Shown here: positions 61,901-64,000 of the stretch, piece after piece
Position numbering within the stretch: position 1 is the stretch's first letter
Layout: every line of letters begins with the position of its first letter
Source of the DNA: Streptomyces rapamycinicus NRRL 5491
Lineage (GTDB): Bacteria > Actinomycetota > Actinomycetes > Streptomycetales > Streptomycetaceae
NCBI RefSeq assembly: GCF_024298965.1
Contig: NZ_CP085193.1
Span: 992,001-1,056,000, forward strand
Length of the DNA stretch: 64,000 bases
Reading direction: 5' to 3'
The notes under the pieces: model-generated
The model's database searches: none
What the model was told of the DNA's origin: nothing
The model's input: the letters and a program-made list of their open reading frames with translations, nothing else
Program-made: the position numbers and the translations under genes

Positions 61901-64000
61901 TACGGCGTCACCGCGCCGCCAGGCACGCCGCAGCCCTTGGAACGCGGGGCCGTAGCGCAACCCGTGCTCGGCGGCGTGCTCGTAACCGCCGGAGGTGTCG
62001 ACGGGCTTGGACCCGGAGGGCGGCCACTTCGTGAAGTCGAAGGAGGCCGCCGGTCCGGGCGGGGTGAGCACACCGAGCGCGTGCCGCACCCACGGCTGCC
62101 CGAGGTCGGCCCTGTCGTCGTCCGACTCGATCCGTGAGTACACGCTCACCTCACGATGGCCCGAGGCGTCGACCTCCCCCACCTCGACCTGGATCTGCAC
62201 CCCTCCGCGCACGGGCATCACCAGGGGCGCCTCGAGCACCAGCTCCTCGACCCGGCCACACCCCACCTGGTCACCCGCCTGTACGGCCATCTCCATGAAG
62301 GCCGTCCCGGGCACCAGCACCAGTCCGTCCACCGAGTGGTCGGCGAGCCAGGGGTGGGTGGCCAGCGACAGCCGCCCGCTGAGCAGCACTCCGTCGCCGC
62401 CCGCCAGTGAGACCACGGCGCCCAGCAGGGGATGCCACACCGGCCCGAGGCCCACCGAGCCGACGTCGCCGATGGCCGCCGTCGAGTCCAGCCAGTAGCG
62501 CTGTCGCTGGAAGGCGTAGGTCGGCAACTCGACACGGCGGGCGCCGTGTCCTTCGAACACCTTCCGCCAGTCGGCGCTGACGCCACTGACGTGGAGTTCG
62601 GCGACGGAGGTCAGGAAGCGCTCCATGCCGCCCTCGTCCCGCCGCAGCGTGCCCACGACCACCGCACGCGCCGAAGCGGCCTCCGCGGTCTGCTGCACCG
62701 GCAGGGTCAGCACCGGATGCGGACTGACCTCGACAATCACCGTGTGGCCGGCGTCGAACAGCGTGCGGGTGGTGGCCTCCAGCTCGACGGTCTGCCGCAG
62801 GTTGCGGTACCAGTACTCCGCGTCCAGACCGGCGGTGTCCACCACCTCACCGGACACCGTCGAATAGAACGGCACCTCGGAGGAGCGCGGCGCGATATCC
62901 GCCAGGACCTTCAGCAGGTCCTCTCGGATCGTCTCCACGTGTGCGGAGTGCGACGCGTAGTCCACCGGGACCCGGCGGACCCGTACCTCCTCGCCCTCCA
63001 GCTGCGCGACCATCTCGTCCAGCGCCTTCGGGTCACCGGAGACCACGACCGAGCCGGGGCCGTTGACCGCGGCGACCGATATGCCACCCTCCCAGGCGGC
63101 GATACGGTCCTTGACCTGGTCGACCGGCAGCCCGACCGACACCATGCCACCACGGCCGGCGAGGCCGGCCGCGATCGCCTGCGACCGCAGGGCCACCACC
63201 TTCGCGGCGTCCTCCAGCGACAGCGCACCCGCCACGCAGGCCGCGGCGATCTCGCCCTGGCTGTGACCCATCACCGCGTCCGGCTCGACGCCCACCGAAC
63301 GCCACAGCTTCGCCAGCGACACCATCACCGCGAACAGCACCGGCTGCACCACGTCCACCCGGTCGAAACCGGGAGCGCCCTCGGCACCGCGCAGCACATC
63401 CGCCAGCGACCAGTCGACGTACGCCGACAAGGCCGTCTCACACTCGCCGATCGCCTCCGCGAACACCGGCGAGGACTCCAGCAGCCCCACCGCCATGCCC
63501 ACCCACTGCGCACCCTGCCCCGGGAACACGAAGGCGGTCCTTCGTCCCTTCACCGCCTGTCCCCTGACCACCCCCGGAGTGATCTCGCCCTGGGCAAGGG
63601 CCCGCAGGCCCCGCAGAAGGCTCTCGCGGTCCTCGCCGATCACTGCCGCACGGTGCTCGAACGCCGACCGGGAGACCGCCAGGGAGTAACCGACGTCCGC
63701 CACCGACGCCACCGCGGGATCGCCGTCCTGAGCGGAGTCCGGGGCCGTCAGACGCGCGTGCAGCCGCTCGGCCTGCGCCCGGAGTGCGGCCTCGCCCTTG
63801 CCGGACACCAGCCATGGCACGACGGCGGAGGCGACTGGGCGGGGCGCCTCGGCCCCGGCCCCGGGCCGCGGGGCGGCCGGCTCCTGCTCCTCGGCTTCGG
63901 GGGCCTGCTCGATGATGGTGTGCGCGTTGGTTCCGCTGATCCCGAAGGACGAGATCCCTGCCCGGCGGGGCCGCCCCGTCTCCGGCCATGGCCGGGCCTC
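58934..64000 (-). CDS. Type I polyketide synthase, terminal module with thioesterase (5' end outside window)
   Basis: The frame is open to the window edge; 1688 codons are visible. Order: KS C-terminus ([12 protein letters not shown], near 63920), AT (63560-62610; GHSQGE and [10 protein letters not shown], predicting methylmalonyl-CoA), DH ([11 protein letters not shown], about 62330), KR (about 60960-60370; GGTGLLG, catalytic YAAAN, LDD = B-type), ACP (GFNSL, Asn replacing the usual Asp before Ser) and a C-terminal thioesterase. The thioesterase has GSSAGG (nucleophile), LDTYLPYS (Asp) and GNHFTMME (His). DH and KR together leave a double bond. The TE releases the finished chain, probably as a macrocycle. 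There is no ER. Confidence 0.94.
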   Translation of the reverse strand, partial: EARPWPETGRPRRAGISSFGISGTNAHTIIEQAPEAEEQEPAAPRPGAGAEAPRPVASAVVPWLVSGKGEAALRAQAERLHARLTAPDSAQDGDPAVASVADVGYSLAVSRSAFEHRAAVIGEDRESLLRGLRALAQGEITPGVVRGQAVKGRRTAFVFPGQGAQWVGMAVGLLESSPVFAEAIGECETALSAYVDWSLADVLRGAEGAPGFDRVDVVQPVLFAVMVSLAKLWRSVGVEPDAVMGHSQGEIAAACVAGALSLEDAAKVVALRSQAIAAGLAGRGGMVSVGLPVDQVKDRIAAWEGGISVAAVNGPGSVVVSGDPKALDEMVAQLEGEEVRVRRVPVDYASHSAHVETIREDLLKVLADIAPRSSEVPFYSTVSGEVVDTAGLDAEYWYRNLRQTVELEATTRTLFDAGHTVIVEVSPHPVLTLPVQQTAEAASARAVVVGTLRRDEGGMERFLTSVAELHVSGVSADWRKVFEGHGARRVELPTYAFQRQRYWLDSTAAIGDVGSVGLGPVWHPLLGAVVSLAGGDGVLLSGRLSLATHPWLADHSVDGLVLVPGTAFMEMAVQAGDQVGCGRVEELVLEAPLVMPVRGGVQIQVEVGEVDASGHREVSVYSRIESDDDRADLGQPWVRHALGVLTPPGPAASFDFTKWPPSGSKPVDTSGGYEHAAEHGLRYGPAFQGLRRAWRRGDAVFADVELPEDQLGTAKHFGLHPALFDAALHAIGVDKALHGGDDAPSAGTLLPFSWRGFSLEAVGAGALRVRVVPDGRQAVSLAIADASGRPVASVESLVLRQMKAQTLRNAGRTNGDALFRMEWTADTAQPVEDGALASGWWAVLGDDRLGVGAALEASGVIVDTYPDPAALGDAVAAGTLVPGLVVLPVAAAGSAVVEEVHGRVGEVLEGLQSWLADERFTDTRLAVVTRGAVDIGDGVADLAGAAVWGLVRSAQSENPGRVVLVDTDDVERAAGLLAGVVASGEEQVVVRSGEVRVPRLGRSPQAGDAPEPGVFGSGAVLVTGGTGLLGSLVARHLVTRHGVRKLVLMSRRGAEAEGAAGTRAELEAAGAEVMIAACDAADREALTAALSGLPEGFALSAVVHAAGVLDDGLFASLTRERVSPVLRAKVDAAWNLHELTAGMDLSAFVLFSSAAGVFGAAGQSNYAAANVFLDGLASWRRARGLPAVSLAWGLWEQASGMTGHLGQGELRRVSRSGLVPLSSEEGLKLFDAGVTSDPAVVIPTRLDLGALRAQGAAMPAVFRAVVPESPVRRAVRAAESEAGDQPAQLRQRLAGLSETETEEALLELVRTLAAAVLGFASPADVDAGHEFMEMGFNSLTAVEFRNQLATVTGLRLNTTVVFDHPSPRELVSHLRPRLAAAIASAPAGRQVHEPSAPAATGAAPAPAAAPPAPQADAPDTLGSLFRQAAEQGKTKIGMDLLMNAARLRPTFEDPADFDGHIRPVRLSRGTERTRLMCCSSYMALGGVHQYAQLAAPFRGSRDVAALPAVGFVQGESLPATPEALFRLQARTVSEYADGAPVVLVGSSAGGMVAYSVAAALEEQGTPPAGVVLLDTYLPYSSSIGQFENAMLDEMYEREALVSMEGVRMSAMGWYMHLFDGWKVPESSVPSLLVRASEPVGEVDPDASASWQSDWPADSVIDVPGNHFTMMEKQVGTTAQAIEDWVADL

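Overview
The window is high-GC actinobacterial DNA, most likely a Streptomyces chromosome arm. The signs are strong G/C bias at third codon positions, frequent GTG/TTG starts, ATGA and GTGA start/stop overlaps, many TetR/GntR/LacI/HxlR regulators beside small catabolic operons, secreted proteins with Streptomyces-type signal peptides, a perfect CebR-type box (TGGGAGCGCTCCCA), and modular type I polyketide synthase (PKS) genes. The species cannot be fixed from sequence alone. I saw no rRNA, tRNA, CRISPR array or intact insertion sequence.

1-17300: the 3' end of a ROK-family gene, a long-form GAPDH and asnB; a TetR-controlled flavoprotein / ferredoxin reductase / siderophore-interacting-protein operon; a DJ-1 protein, a tautomerase, and an SDR with a divergent TetR regulator; a GntR - ADP-ribosylglycohydrolase - NCS1 permease - PfkB kinase operon (probable nucleoside uptake and salvage); a D-cysteine desulfhydrase/ACC deaminase-type PLP enzyme; a divergent HxlR/SDR pair.

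17380-31500: a 2-hydroxyacid dehydrogenase faces a peptide-type ABC importer (lipoprotein, two permeases, two ATPases) that is translationally coupled to a TauE/SafE exporter. After this come a small conserved protein and a second DJ-1 protein, then a LacI regulator divergent from a 2-oxoglutarate oxygenase / SDR / two Gfo-Idh-MocA dehydrogenase operon.

31592-49252: a TetR gene and two copies of a perfect palindrome precede a three-subunit molybdenum aldehyde oxidoreductase (PaoABC-like). Then a ferritin-like protein, two lipoproteins and an AraC/GyrI regulator; an amidohydrolase plus APC permease pair with a divergent FCD-GntR regulator; a 27-codon Cys-containing leader peptide before a YeeE/YedE sulfur transporter; a secreted DUF3616 protein facing a secreted Cip1-like protein with a CebR box; a RidA/HxlR pair sharing a duplicated 37-bp element; and an epoxide-hydrolase-like gene with a TetR regulator sharing a 13-bp operator.

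49295-64000: the edge of a type I PKS cluster, all on the minus strand. In transcription order it has a terminal module ending in a thioesterase (its start lies beyond the window), a starter-ACP + full reducing module (ACP-KS-AT-DH-ER-KR-ACP), a free-standing AMP ligase, and a discrete acyltransferase with unusual active-site motifs. Strong hairpins follow three of these four genes, and the last one (49295-49322) appears to close the cluster. The AMP ligase, acyltransferase and N-terminal ACP together suggest that a free carboxylic acid is activated and loaded as the starter unit.
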